Source: Brevundimonas bullata
GTDB taxonomy: Bacteria; Pseudomonadota; Alphaproteobacteria; Caulobacterales; Caulobacteraceae
Length of the DNA: 64,000 bases
Reading direction: 5' to 3'
Assembly: GCF_003350205.1 (NCBI RefSeq)
Contig: NZ_QLLC01000006.1
Span: 62,001 to 126,000 of the forward strand
Positions within the stretch are counted from its first letter, which is position 1; every line of letters begins with the position of its first letter. Shown piece by piece: positions 51,378 through 60,627 of the stretch. Below the pieces are notes generated by a model, which did no database searches, was not told where the DNA came from, and saw only the letters and a program-made list of their open reading frames with translations. The position numbers were made by a program, and so were the translations under genes.

Positions 51378-53231
51378 TTACGTCCTCCGCGCCGGAACGA
51401 TAGGCAGGACCAGGCGCGACCGATCGGGCCCCGTGTGGATGCGGTTGATCGCGACCACAGCCCCCGTGACCTCGCCCGCTGGGGCGCCCGTGCCGGGATT
51501 GACGTCGAAATGCGGGAAGTTGCTGCTCGCCACGTCCAGGCGGATGCGATGCCCGGCCGCAAACAGGTTGCTGGTGGGGAAGGCCTGGATCTCGACGTCA
51601 TACACTTCACCCGGAGCCAACGGGCGCGGCGCCGCGAAGGAGTCACGGAACCGTAGGCGCAGCACGCCGTGGGTCAAGTTCAAGGCGTAGCCCTCGGGAT
51701 AGTCATCGCCAGGCGGATAGACATCGATCAGCTTGATCATCAGGTCCGTGTCCAGAGCCGAAGACGACACCGCCAATCGCGCCGTGATCGGCCCCGTCAC
51801 CTCGACCGCCTGTTCCAGCGGCTCGGTCTGGAACACCAGAACGTCGTCGCGGTCAGCGAAGGCGCGGCCGATGACCGTCGCGCCGAACAGGCCCGGCGCC
51901 TCGCGCTGGTCAAAGCCTCCGGCCTCCATGACCGGCGCGCCCGAGGCGATGGCCCCGCCCGCAGTCGGCACGGGACAGACGGGATCGTGACGCCAGACGC
52001 GCGCGCCCGGTTTGGCCGGGTTGGGCGAAAGACCGCCGTCGGCGTGCAGGTGGAAGTCGGTGAAGACCGTGCCCGGCAGGGGCCAGTCGGCCTCGGCCCG
52101 CCAGCAGCCGCCGTGATCCAGCCGCCCCTCGGCCGTGCGTCGTCCGCTGCCGCCGCCCATGACGAACAGACTGACTGGCGACGCCAGATAGTCGGGCGCT
52201 TCCTGCCCCCTGAGACAGCGGTCGAACCAGGCGCGGCGCAGGGCCAGATAGTCGGGCGCCAGAAAGCCGTCCAGGGTCGCGGAGGCGCCGAAGTCCACGT
52301 CTCCGGCATAGGCGACCGAGCGCTGACCATGCGTCCACGGCCCCATGACCAGCTTGACCGGCCCGGCCTTGCCGCGACTGAAGCGGGCGTAGTTGTCCGT
52401 CGCCGACAGGGCGTAGGGATCATACCAGCTGCTCATGAAGACCATGGGCGCGTCAGTGAACGCATCCTCATGACAGGCGGCGCAAAAGTCGGGCGCGCGC
52501 CAGAAGTCGTCGAAGGTCTCGCGCCGCCACATGTCCTGGATGAAGGCGTCGTATTCGGGCGCGGCGGCCAGCGGCGTCTGGCCCGGACGCCAGGGATTGA
52601 CCGCCATCCATTCGCGCACGTCCTCAGCGTCGAGGGCGGCCAGACGCGCCGGGTCCTCCTGGCTGAGCGGCGACAGGCGGGCGTGCTTCATCGCCCAGGT
52701 CAGCTGCTTCAGCTCGAAGGCCCCGCCCTGCCGCACCCCGCTGTGGAAGGCGCTTGAGAAACCGCCAGAGTCCATGAACATGGCCTTCAGACCCGGCGGG
52801 TTCAGACAGGCGGCGGCGGCCTGAACGTGGGCGCCGTAGGACAGGCCGAGCGTCCCGACCCGGCCGTCGCACCAGTCCTGCTGCACCAGCCAGGCCATGG
52901 CGTCGAAGCCGTCCTCGGCCTCGTTGGCGTATTTGGTGAAGACGCCCTCGGAGCCGTAGCGCCCCCGGCAATCGACCAGGACATAGGCGTAGCCGCCCCG
53001 CGCGAACTCGGCGGCGATCTCCGGCTTGGAGCGCGGCGTCGGATCGGCGGCGGAGCGGTCGGCGTGATTCGTCCCTCGCCGGTCATAGGGGGTGCGTTCC
53101 AACAGGGCCGGCAGACGCCCCTCCCCGCCCTCCGGCAGATAGACATCGGCGGCCAGACAGACGCCGTCACGCATCGGGATCATGACGTCGCGCATGACGC
53201 GGACGCCGGACAGAGGCGGCAGATCGGTCAT
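51378..53231 (-). CDS. CocE/NonD-family alpha/beta hydrolase (X-Pro dipeptidyl-peptidase-like)
   Basis: 617 residues from the ATG at 53231 (MTDLPPLSGVRVMRDVMIPMRDGVCLAADVYLP). The nucleophile motif VGTLGLSYGAHVQ, the helical cap and the C-terminal jelly-roll domain (from about residue 395) define the family that includes cocaine esterase and alpha-amino-acid ester hydrolases. These cleave ester or amide bonds next to an amino acid, including some beta-lactam acyl groups. There is no signal peptide, so it probably acts in the cytoplasm after uptake. Its ATG overlaps the stop of the transporter gene. Confidence 0.9.
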   Translation of the reverse strand: MTDLPPLSGVRVMRDVMIPMRDGVCLAADVYLPEGGEGRLPALLERTPYDRRGTNHADRSAADPTPRSKPEIAAEFARGGYAYVLVDCRGRYGSEGVFTKYANEAEDGFDAMAWLVQQDWCDGRVGTLGLSYGAHVQAAAACLNPPGLKAMFMDSGGFSSAFHSGVRQGGAFELKQLTWAMKHARLSPLSQEDPARLAALDAEDVREWMAVNPWRPGQTPLAAAPEYDAFIQDMWRRETFDDFWRAPDFCAACHEDAFTDAPMVFMSSWYDPYALSATDNYARFSRGKAGPVKLVMGPWTHGQRSVAYAGDVDFGASATLDGFLAPDYLALRRAWFDRCLRGQEAPDYLASPVSLFVMGGGSGRRTAEGRLDHGGCWRAEADWPLPGTVFTDFHLHADGGLSPNPAKPGARVWRHDPVCPVPTAGGAIASGAPVMEAGGFDQREAPGLFGATVIGRAFADRDDVLVFQTEPLEQAVEVTGPITARLAVSSSALDTDLMIKLIDVYPPGDDYPEGYALNLTHGVLRLRFRDSFAAPRPLAPGEVYDVEIQAFPTSNLFAAGHRIRLDVASSNFPHFDVNPGTGAPAGEVTGAVVAINRIHTGPDRSRLVLPIVPARRT

Positions 53232-54859
53232 CGGACGGCAGGCTCGGTTAGAAAGGGCGCGCTGGCGGCCGCAGGCGGCGACGGCAGGTGATAGGCGGCG
53301 GGCGCGCCCGGTCCGACCGGCAGTTGGAACCCGACCCAGGCCAGGATCAGCAGCATCCCGGCCGCGCCGAAGGCGGCGCTGTAGGGCAGCATCAGGGCGA
53401 TCATCGACCCGACCCCGAACCGGGGCTTCCACTGCTGGCACATGATCAGCACCAAGGGGAAGTTGCTGGCCAGCGGCGTGACGATATTGAAAATGGAATC
53501 ACCCATCCGGTACGAGGCCGTGGTCATCTCGGGCGAAACGCCCAGCAGCATCAGCATGGGCACCACGACCGGCGCCATGGCGCTCCATTTGGCCGAGGCC
53601 GAGCCGATGACTAAGTCCAGCACCGACGACATCATCAACAGGCCGACCAGCAGCAGCGGCAGCGGCAGGGCCAGATCCTCCAGACCCTCGGCGCCCTTGA
53701 CCGCCAGCACGGGGCCGAGACTGGACCAGCTGAACATGGCGACGAAGTGGGCGGCGAAGAAGGCCAGGACGATATAGGGGGCCATGCCCTTCAGCCCTTC
53801 GGCCATCATCTTCACCAGTTCGCGGTGCGAGCGGATGGTCCCGGCCGCCGCCCCATAGGCCCAGCCCGTCGAGACGAACAGCAGCATGAAGGCGGCGATC
53901 AGGGCGCCGTAGAAGGGCGCCAGCCGACGCGGCCCCACGGCCTCATGATCGACCAGGGGGCTGAACCCTGGCCACAGGGTCAGGGCGGCGAACAGACCGA
54001 CGACCAGCAAGGCGGCGACGCCGGCGCGACGCAGTCCCCGCTTCTGATCCGGACCCAGCACGCCGAGCCCTGCGGCCTCGGCTTCGCCCGCCGTATTGTC
54101 GCCGGTCCACGGCCCCAGGCGCGGCTCGACCACGCGGTCGGTCAGGAACCAGGCGATGGGGGTGAAGACCACGCCGATGGCGAGGGTGAACCACCAGTTG
54201 CCCAGCGGATTGACGGTGAAACTCGGGTCCAGAAGCTGCGCTGCCGGGGCGGTGATGCCCAGCATCAGAAGGTCGAACTGGCCCGGGATGACATTGCCCG
54301 CGAAGGCACCGGATATCCCGGCATAGGCGATGGCGATCCCCGCCAGCGGATGCCGCCCGGCCTTGGCGTAGACCAGGGCCGCCAGCGGGATCAGCACCAC
54401 ATAGGCCGCATCCGAGGCATGGTGCGAGAACAGGCCGATGACGAAGATGGCGGGCGAGAGGAAGCGGGTGTGAAGCCGCCTCACCCCGCCGCCCAGCAGG
54501 GCCGCGAACAGGCCCGACCGTTCCGCCACCGCCGCGCCCAACATGACCACCAGCACCAACCCAAGCGGCGGGAAACTGGTTAGAGTCTTGGGCATATCCA
54601 CCAGAAGCCGGGCGACATTGGCCTTGGACAACAGGCTCTGGGCCTGAAGCCGTTCGCCCGTCACTGGATTGATGGCGCTCCACTGGGTCCAGTCGGCGAC
54701 CACCGAGGCAGCGACCAGCACGCCGATGCAGAACAGCAGGATGAAGACCGGATCCGGCAGGGCGTTGCCCATCGCCTCGATCCGGTCGAGCCAGCCCCGT
54801 TTCCGCCGGCCCCCTTTCCGCCGGCCTGGGTCAGCCGGCGGAGCCTCGGTGTCCGTCAT
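53228..54859 (-). CDS. AbgT-family transporter
   Basis: 543 residues with about ten to twelve membrane segments. The N-terminus GWLDRIEAMGNALPDPVFILLFCIGVLVAAS and conserved SHHASDAAYVVLIPLAA and FSWSSLGPVLAVKGAE segments are signatures of the AbgT family, which moves p-aminobenzoyl-glutamate and, in some members, exports sulfonamides. Direction here is unknown. It lies between the TonB receptor and the hydrolase (16-bp gap upstream, 4-bp overlap downstream). Confidence 0.93.
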   Translation of the reverse strand: MTDTEAPPADPGRRKGGRRKRGWLDRIEAMGNALPDPVFILLFCIGVLVAASVVADWTQWSAINPVTGERLQAQSLLSKANVARLLVDMPKTLTSFPPLGLVLVVMLGAAVAERSGLFAALLGGGVRRLHTRFLSPAIFVIGLFSHHASDAAYVVLIPLAALVYAKAGRHPLAGIAIAYAGISGAFAGNVIPGQFDLLMLGITAPAAQLLDPSFTVNPLGNWWFTLAIGVVFTPIAWFLTDRVVEPRLGPWTGDNTAGEAEAAGLGVLGPDQKRGLRRAGVAALLVVGLFAALTLWPGFSPLVDHEAVGPRRLAPFYGALIAAFMLLFVSTGWAYGAAAGTIRSHRELVKMMAEGLKGMAPYIVLAFFAAHFVAMFSWSSLGPVLAVKGAEGLEDLALPLPLLLVGLLMMSSVLDLVIGSASAKWSAMAPVVVPMLMLLGVSPEMTTASYRMGDSIFNIVTPLASNFPLVLIMCQQWKPRFGVGSMIALMLPYSAAFGAAGMLLILAWVGFQLPVGPGAPAAYHLPSPPAAASAPFLTEPAVR

Positions 54860-54874
54860 GAGAAACGCCTGATC

Positions 54875-57772
54875 CTAGAACTGGAAGCCGAGGCGAACGT
54901 AGGCGCTGCGGCCCCGCACGTCATAGGTGTACATGTCGAAGTTGATCGGGGCGTTGGCGTAGGAGGCCGGCGGCATCACGTCGAAGAGGTTGTTGATCCC
55001 GACCGTCAGGGTCGTGTCGTAGCGGTCGAAGCGATAGCCCGCCTCGAGGTCCTGATAGAAGACCGCGTCGGTCTTGGCGTCCTTGACCGTGTTCACGACG
55101 TCGGTGCTATCGCCGATATAGCGCCCACGCCACATGAGGTTCGCCGGGCCGTCGCTCCAGCGCAGCGAGGTCTGTCCCTTCCAGTGGGGATAGGTCGAGC
55201 GCGAACGGTCGCCCTTGCCCGCGCGATCGTCGACGATGGCCGGGCCGCCCGCCGGATCCGGGCTGACCGTCGAGAACTCGCTCAGGTAGGAGGCGTCGAT
55301 CACGGCGGCGAAACGGCCGATCGAGGTGTTGAACTCATAGCGCGCCGTGGCGTCGACGCCCGAGGTGCGGATCTCGTTCAGGTTCTGCGAACCCTGCACC
55401 AGGTTCAGCACCGCGCCGGTCGAAGCGTCCCGCGTGATCAGGTCGCAATAGACCCCGCCGCGCACGGCGCAAAGGCTCATGATCTGGGCCGGAGACTGGG
55501 AGGCGATCGCGTCCGTGATCTTGATGTCGTACCAGTCGACCGTCAGGCTCAGACCCGGAACCCAGTGCGGCTTGACCGCGACGCCGAAGCTCAAGGTATC
55601 GGCCGTCTCGGGCTTCAGATCGACATTGCCCGAGGTCGTGCCGGGGATCAGACCGTTCAGGTTGTAGTTGGCCTGATTGTAGCCCGTCGGCACGCCGACG
55701 CAGCCCAGCAGGCTGGGGTTGGCCGAAGCGCCGCCGTTGCAGGGATCGATGACCTGAAGAGAGACCTCGCGACCGCCCTGGAACAGTTCCAGGATAGACG
55801 GGGCGCGGAAACCTTGTGACCAGGTGCCCCTCACCAGCACGTCCTGAATCGGACGCCAGCCCATGCCGACCTTCATCGTCGTGGCGTCGCCGACGGTGTC
55901 ATAGTTCGAGTAGCGGGCGGCCAGGCTCAGATCCAGGCTCTGGGCCATTGGCAGATCGCGCAGCAGGGGCGCCGCCACCTCCAGATAGGCTTCGTGCAGG
56001 CTGTACTGGCCGGTGGTCGGCACGCGCGTCTGCGAGGTGGTGGTGGTGTAGGCGCTCGACAGATATTTGGGCGTCGCGTTGACATAGGGGTCCGGCGCGT
56101 CGGTCGCCTTGTTCTGGCGATACTCATAGCCCGCCGCCACGGCCAGAGGACCGGCCGGCAGCTCATAGACGTCGCCGGTGATGTTGAACGCCAGATCATA
56201 GATCTCGGTGCTGTTCGTCTCGCGCGTGGTGTAGCGGATGAAGTCCGCCGCCTCGGCCGTCATCGGCGCGAACAGGTTGACCGGGACGCAGCCCGCGGTC
56301 GCGGCGCAGGTCGCCGGATTGCCCAGCCCCAGGAACAGGTTCTCGTAGTTGATGCCGTTCAGCGCCGAGGACTTCATCTCGTTACGGGCGTAGCTGCCGT
56401 AGGCGTCCCAGCTGAAGTCGCGTCCGAACAGGTTCAGTTCGCCGTCGAAGCCCGCGCCGAAGCGATAGGTCTTCACGTCCTGGACGTTGTCGCGGTTGCC
56501 CACGTCCGTCATCACCTTGCGCACGCGCCAGGCCTGGTTGGCGCCGAAGGCCAGGGCGTTGGCGGTCGGCACGCCGTTGGCGGTCCCGAACGGGTTGAAG
56601 GCGTGGTTCGACGGCAAGCTGAAGCCGCGGATGGTCCCGGACGTACCGCCAATGTCCAGCAGGACCGGCGAGAACATCTGGTCCGAGACGCGGCGGTTGA
56701 ACAGGGCTTCGGCGTGGAAGGACAGCTTGTCCGACAGGTCGCCGCGATAGCGACCATAGAAGCCGTAGCGCTCGCTGGGGCCGGTCGTATAGATGCCCTG
56801 AGCCTGGGTGTTGTAGTAGTCGCCCGGCAGGCTGGCGACGTGGAAGCTGTTGTCCGCCGCGGCGCCCGCGCCATAGTTCCCCAGGCCGTTGGCGACGATG
56901 GGCGCAGCCGAGGAGCCAAAGCCCGCACCCGTGCCGAAGAAGGCGTTGTTGGACAGGCCCGGCAAAATGAACAGGCCATAGGGGCTGGTGCCCGGCGTCG
57001 TCACCGGCACCAGGCTGGTGCGGGTCAGGTCGCGATCCTCGGTCAGGATCGGGCTGTCCTTCACATAGCTGGCCGAGAAGACCAGAGCGCCGTTATCGAA
57101 GCGCTTGCCGAAGTTGGCGATGGTCTGGAACTGCTCGCCGTCGCCGCGATCGGTTGAGCCGTAACGCGTGCTCAGGCGCACGCCGTCGAAATCGCGGATC
57201 GTCTGGATGTTGACCACCCCGGCGATGGCGTCTGCGCCATAGATGGCCGATGCGCCGTCTTTCAGCACCTCAATGCCTTCGATCATGCCCAGCGGCATGG
57301 TGTTCAGATCGACGAAGTCGCGGAAGCCGCGCTGGCCTACCCCGTCCACCCAGCGGTGGCCGTCGACCAGCACCAGGACGCGGTTGCCGCTGCCCTCGGC
57401 CCCGCCGAGGTAGCGCAGGTTGATCGAGGAGGCGCCGTAAGACGTCCCCTGGGTGCCGTTGCTGTTCAGGCTGACGCCCGCCGACGGCAGCTTCTGCAAC
57501 AGGTCGCCGATCGACGTGGCGCCCGAATTCTTGATGTCCTCGGCGGTCAAGGTCAGGACGGGGCCGACCGAGTCGGCGTCCTTGCGCTGAATCCGTGAGC
57601 CGGTGACGACGATCTCATCGACCGAGGTCGCGGCCTCAGGCTGCGAACCCGGTGCGGGCGTCGCCTGCTCCTGCGCCCAGGCCGCGCCTGCCCCGACCCA
57701 TGCCAGCACCGCCAGCGCCGCGCCATTCCTCAGGCGTCGCGCCTGTCCGTTAACCGATCCCGTCATGGTCAC
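54875..57772 (-). CDS. TonB-dependent outer-membrane receptor
   Basis: 965 residues. A signal peptide ends near AAWAQE (about residue 34); the TonB box SVDEIVVTGSR is followed by the plug domain (about 50-165) with DLLQKLPSAGVSLNSNGTQG and NRVLVLVDGHRWVDG, and a 22-strand barrel ending RSAYVRLGFQF with the terminal Phe. The sequence belongs to the large plug-with-Asn/Gly-rich barrel group common in Caulobacterales. Substrate unknown; the transporter and hydrolase downstream suggest a small peptide- or aminoacyl-like compound. GGGGAG precedes the ATG. Confidence 0.94.
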   Translation of the reverse strand: MTMTGSVNGQARRLRNGAALAVLAWVGAGAAWAQEQATPAPGSQPEAATSVDEIVVTGSRIQRKDADSVGPVLTLTAEDIKNSGATSIGDLLQKLPSAGVSLNSNGTQGTSYGASSINLRYLGGAEGSGNRVLVLVDGHRWVDGVGQRGFRDFVDLNTMPLGMIEGIEVLKDGASAIYGADAIAGVVNIQTIRDFDGVRLSTRYGSTDRGDGEQFQTIANFGKRFDNGALVFSASYVKDSPILTEDRDLTRTSLVPVTTPGTSPYGLFILPGLSNNAFFGTGAGFGSSAAPIVANGLGNYGAGAAADNSFHVASLPGDYYNTQAQGIYTTGPSERYGFYGRYRGDLSDKLSFHAEALFNRRVSDQMFSPVLLDIGGTSGTIRGFSLPSNHAFNPFGTANGVPTANALAFGANQAWRVRKVMTDVGNRDNVQDVKTYRFGAGFDGELNLFGRDFSWDAYGSYARNEMKSSALNGINYENLFLGLGNPATCAATAGCVPVNLFAPMTAEAADFIRYTTRETNSTEIYDLAFNITGDVYELPAGPLAVAAGYEYRQNKATDAPDPYVNATPKYLSSAYTTTTSQTRVPTTGQYSLHEAYLEVAAPLLRDLPMAQSLDLSLAARYSNYDTVGDATTMKVGMGWRPIQDVLVRGTWSQGFRAPSILELFQGGREVSLQVIDPCNGGASANPSLLGCVGVPTGYNQANYNLNGLIPGTTSGNVDLKPETADTLSFGVAVKPHWVPGLSLTVDWYDIKITDAIASQSPAQIMSLCAVRGGVYCDLITRDASTGAVLNLVQGSQNLNEIRTSGVDATARYEFNTSIGRFAAVIDASYLSEFSTVSPDPAGGPAIVDDRAGKGDRSRSTYPHWKGQTSLRWSDGPANLMWRGRYIGDSTDVVNTVKDAKTDAVFYQDLEAGYRFDRYDTTLTVGINNLFDVMPPASYANAPINFDMYTYDVRGRSAYVRLGFQF

Positions 57773-57959
57773 TCCCCGAATCTTCCAATGCCCTGAGCCG
57801 TCCCTGTTTTTGGTCGAGACGTGCGATTGAGCCGGAAGGAGCCGGGTCGCGAGACCGAATGCAACATTATTGCAGTTTCGTATCCGTCCATGCGTTCACG
57901 GCATGATCTACCGGAAATCCGAACCGCGATCTTATGGTCGTCGATCAGGGGAGGACGGC

Positions 57960-59051
57960 ATGGATCGACGAGGGTTTCTGGCGGCAGGCGCGGCGGCGCT
58001 GGCCCCGGCCGCATGGGCCAAGCCTCCATCCCTGCGGCTCAGCCTGCTGGGTCAGGCCCTGATCGAGCACGCCCCCGCTGCCCACGAATGGCCGGGCCGC
58101 GCGGGCGTCGCCGCCCATCTGGCGCGCAGCCATGTGGTCTTCACTAATCTGGAGACGGTGATCCAGGGGCCCAACGCCGGGGCGCCGACGCGCGACCTGC
58201 TGACCCTGCACGCCGCGGGTCCGCAGATGCTGGAGGCGTTGAAGACCGCCCGCATCAACCTGGTCGCCACTGCCAACAACCACGCTTTCGACCTCGGCGC
58301 CGGCGGCATCCTCGACACCGTCAGCGCCCTGCGCGCGGCGGGCCTGGCCTCGACCGGCAGCGGCGCCGATCTGGCCGCCGCCTCAAGCCCGGCCTACGCC
58401 GGCTCCAGCGCCGGAACCGTCGGTCTGGTCGCCTTCGCCACCGGCAAGGTGCGACCGGGCGGAGCCGCCACGCCCGAGCGCCCCGGCGTCAACGAACTGC
58501 GCCGCGACGTCTCCGGCCAGCCTGTCACCGAGGACGTCGAACGCATCCTGAACGCCATCACCGCCGCCCGTCGTCAGGCCCAGGTCGTCATCGCCTATCA
58601 GCACAACCACGACTGGGAGCCGGACATGGCCGAGGTTCCCGACTGGCAGCGCGCCCTGGCCCGCCGTTGCGTCGACGCCGGCGCCGCCGTCGTCGCCGGG
58701 CATGGCGCGCCCGTGGTGCAGGGGATCGAGGTCTATCAGGGCGCGCCGCTGCTCTATGGTCTCGGAAACTTCTTCTTCCAGACCGAAAAGCCCGTCGGCG
58801 CCTATCCGCCCGAGTGCTGGCAAGGCGTCATCGCCGACTGCGCCTTCGACGGGGGCCGCTGTCGCACAGTTCGCCTGGTTCCTATCACCCTCAACGAAGT
58901 CGGCCTGAACGGCCCCGATGACATGGCCACGCGCGGCCTGCCCGCCCTGGCCTCTCCCATTGACGCGGCCTCCATCCTGGACCGCGTGGCCAGGCGCAGC
59001 CAAGGCTTCGGCGTCCAGCTGGACAATAGGACCGGAGTAATGCCTTTCTGA
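57960..59051 (+). CDS. CapA-family calcineurin-like protein with a Tat signal
   Basis: 363 residues from the ATG at 57960 (GGGGAGGACGGC upstream). MDRRGFLAAGAAALAPAAWAKP is a twin-arginine signal. The CapA/PgsA metallophosphatase fold shows FTNLETVIQG, ANNHAFDLG, AYQHNHDWEP, VAGHGAPVVQGIE and YGLGNFFF. Members act in poly-gamma-glutamate synthesis or release in Bacillus, but many are of unknown role. It diverges from the TonB receptor with a 187-bp shared region. Confidence 0.9.
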   Translation: MDRRGFLAAGAAALAPAAWAKPPSLRLSLLGQALIEHAPAAHEWPGRAGVAAHLARSHVVFTNLETVIQGPNAGAPTRDLLTLHAAGPQMLEALKTARINLVATANNHAFDLGAGGILDTVSALRAAGLASTGSGADLAAASSPAYAGSSAGTVGLVAFATGKVRPGGAATPERPGVNELRRDVSGQPVTEDVERILNAITAARRQAQVVIAYQHNHDWEPDMAEVPDWQRALARRCVDAGAAVVAGHGAPVVQGIEVYQGAPLLYGLGNFFFQTEKPVGAYPPECWQGVIADCAFDGGRCRTVRLVPITLNEVGLNGPDDMATRGLPALASPIDAASILDRVARRSQGFGVQLDNRTGVMPF

Positions 59052-59223
59052 AATCACAAGGAAGACGCCCGACGACCCAGACGCCGGGGCCGCGGTCGTG
59101 GCTGGACAGGCCTTAAGGCTAACCAGTCCCCGTACAGCGCAAAGTGCGGCAACGGGCATGGGCCTGGTCCTTGGGCTTGAACGACACCGGCCACCATCGG
59201 CGCTCAGAAAAGCTATTGGATGA

Positions 59224-60180
59224 TCAGGCCAGCGGCTGGATCCGATATCCGCCGTCCGCAAACCCATTCACGGCGATCACGACTTCGACCTGACGTCCTG
59301 ACGGCGTCCGACGAATGTGGACGACGCAATCCACGGCGTCTCCGATCATCCGATGGGGAACCTGGCTCGCAACCTCGCCGATCAGATCCTCAATGCGCCG
59401 CAGCGCTTCGGGCGCCGAGTTGGCGTGGACGGTGGACAGACCGCCGGGATGCCCGGTGTTCCAACTCTTGAGGGTCTCAAGCGCGGCTGCGCCGTCGCGC
59501 ATCTCACCGATGACGATCCGATCCGGCCGCATGCGCAGGGCGTCGCGAACGAGGTCCGCCACGCCGATGGCCATGGGCTGGCGGCGGGTCACGACCGACA
59601 CGACGTCCCAGGCCGAACACTGCAGCTCAGGCGTATCCTCGATGAGGAAGACCCGATCCTCGGCGAAGGCCGGATCAGCCAGAATCGCATTGGCCAGCGT
59701 CGTTTTTCCTGAACCTGTACCTCCGGAAATCAGTATGTTGTGGCGTTCTGATGCAGCAATACGCAAGGCGTCGGCCTGCCCCTTGGTCATCACGCCGTCG
59801 TGCACATAATCCTCCAATCCCCAGATCACTGCGGGACGCTTGCGGATGGAAAAGGCAGGGCCGACGGAGACCGGCGGCAACACCCCCTGGAACCGCTCGC
59901 CCGTCTCAGGCAGCACGCCTGACAGCCGCGGGTTCTCCCGCGTCACCGTCTCGCCGACATAGTCCGCGATCAGCCGAATGGTCCGCTCCCGCGCCTCAAT
60001 CGACAGAACGCACCCGGTATCGCAACGCCCCTCACCGACCCGATCCAGGATCAGTCGTCCGTCCGGATTGGCGAGGATCTCGACCACGGTCGGCTCCTCG
60101 AGCCCGGCGAACACCGTCGCCCCCAGTGCGTGGCGCAGCGCCTCAAGCTTTCGCTCGGCGATGATCGGATGGGGCGCCAC
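59224..60180 (-). CDS. trbB: TrbB/VirB11-type secretion ATPase
   Basis: 318 residues from a GTG that directly follows the stop of the upstream gene. Walker A is ILISGGTGSGKTTLANAIL (about residue 155), the VirB11 Asp box reads VFLIEDTPELQ and DRIVIGEMRDGAAALETLKSWNTGHPGG is the typical hexameric-ATPase motif. It drives pilus assembly and DNA transfer. The next trb gene (trbC) is 10 kb away. Confidence 0.95.
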   Translation of the reverse strand: MAPHPIIAERKLEALRHALGATVFAGLEEPTVVEILANPDGRLILDRVGEGRCDTGCVLSIEARERTIRLIADYVGETVTRENPRLSGVLPETGERFQGVLPPVSVGPAFSIRKRPAVIWGLEDYVHDGVMTKGQADALRIAASERHNILISGGTGSGKTTLANAILADPAFAEDRVFLIEDTPELQCSAWDVVSVVTRRQPMAIGVADLVRDALRMRPDRIVIGEMRDGAAALETLKSWNTGHPGGLSTVHANSAPEALRRIEDLIGEVASQVPHRMIGDAVDCVVHIRRTPSGRQVEVVIAVNGFADGGYRIQPLA

Positions 60181-60627
60181 CTAACTGGCGGCCGCGAAGG
60201 ACCGAGGCTCTGCTGAAACCACAGCCCGCTCTCCGTCACGACGACCCGAGACGATCCGGGCGGCGGTCTCATCCAGCAGACGTTCGATGCGCCGCTCGAC
60301 GGCGGCCTGCACCGTCGGATCCTCGTCCGCGACCGCGTCAGGCAGGCGCAGGAAGAAGGCCCTGGCCAGTTCGATGAGGAGTTCCTGGACGATCTGCATG
60401 TCCCGCCCGGTCGACCGCATGTGGTCGCGCAATGATCGCTCCAGGTTCAACAGCCGATCTTCCGGATCGACCTTCGGGTTCCGGGCCAGGCCCCGCATGA
60501 TGGCCTGCCCCGCCGCCTGGCTCAGGGCGATGCGCCCAAGCCTGGCTTCCCGGTTGAGGCTCGACACCACCTTGGGGTCGTTGAGATAGACCTGCACACG
60601 CGTCGCCAGCTTTTCACCTCTAGCCAT
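60181..60627 (-). CDS. CopG-like small protein of the transfer operon
   Basis: 148 residues from the ATG at 60627 (longer frames upstream conflict with traG). MARGEKLATRVQVYLNDPKVVSSLNREARLGRIALSQAAGQAIMRGLA resembles a ribbon-helix-helix DNA-binding fold, followed by a helical C-terminal half. Such proteins commonly lie between traG and trbB in alphaproteobacterial conjugative elements and may act on the transfer origin or operon. It overlaps traG by 8 bases and abuts trbB. Confidence 0.75.
   Translation of the reverse strand: MARGEKLATRVQVYLNDPKVVSSLNREARLGRIALSQAAGQAIMRGLARNPKVDPEDRLLNLERSLRDHMRSTGRDMQIVQELLIELARAFFLRLPDAVADEDPTVQAAVERRIERLLDETAARIVSGRRDGERAVVSAEPRSFAAAS

Noticed and set aside
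55994-57157. 387-codon open frame antisense to the TonB receptor
   Set aside because: The receptor on the other strand has a full signal peptide, plug and barrel; the antisense frame is a shadow.
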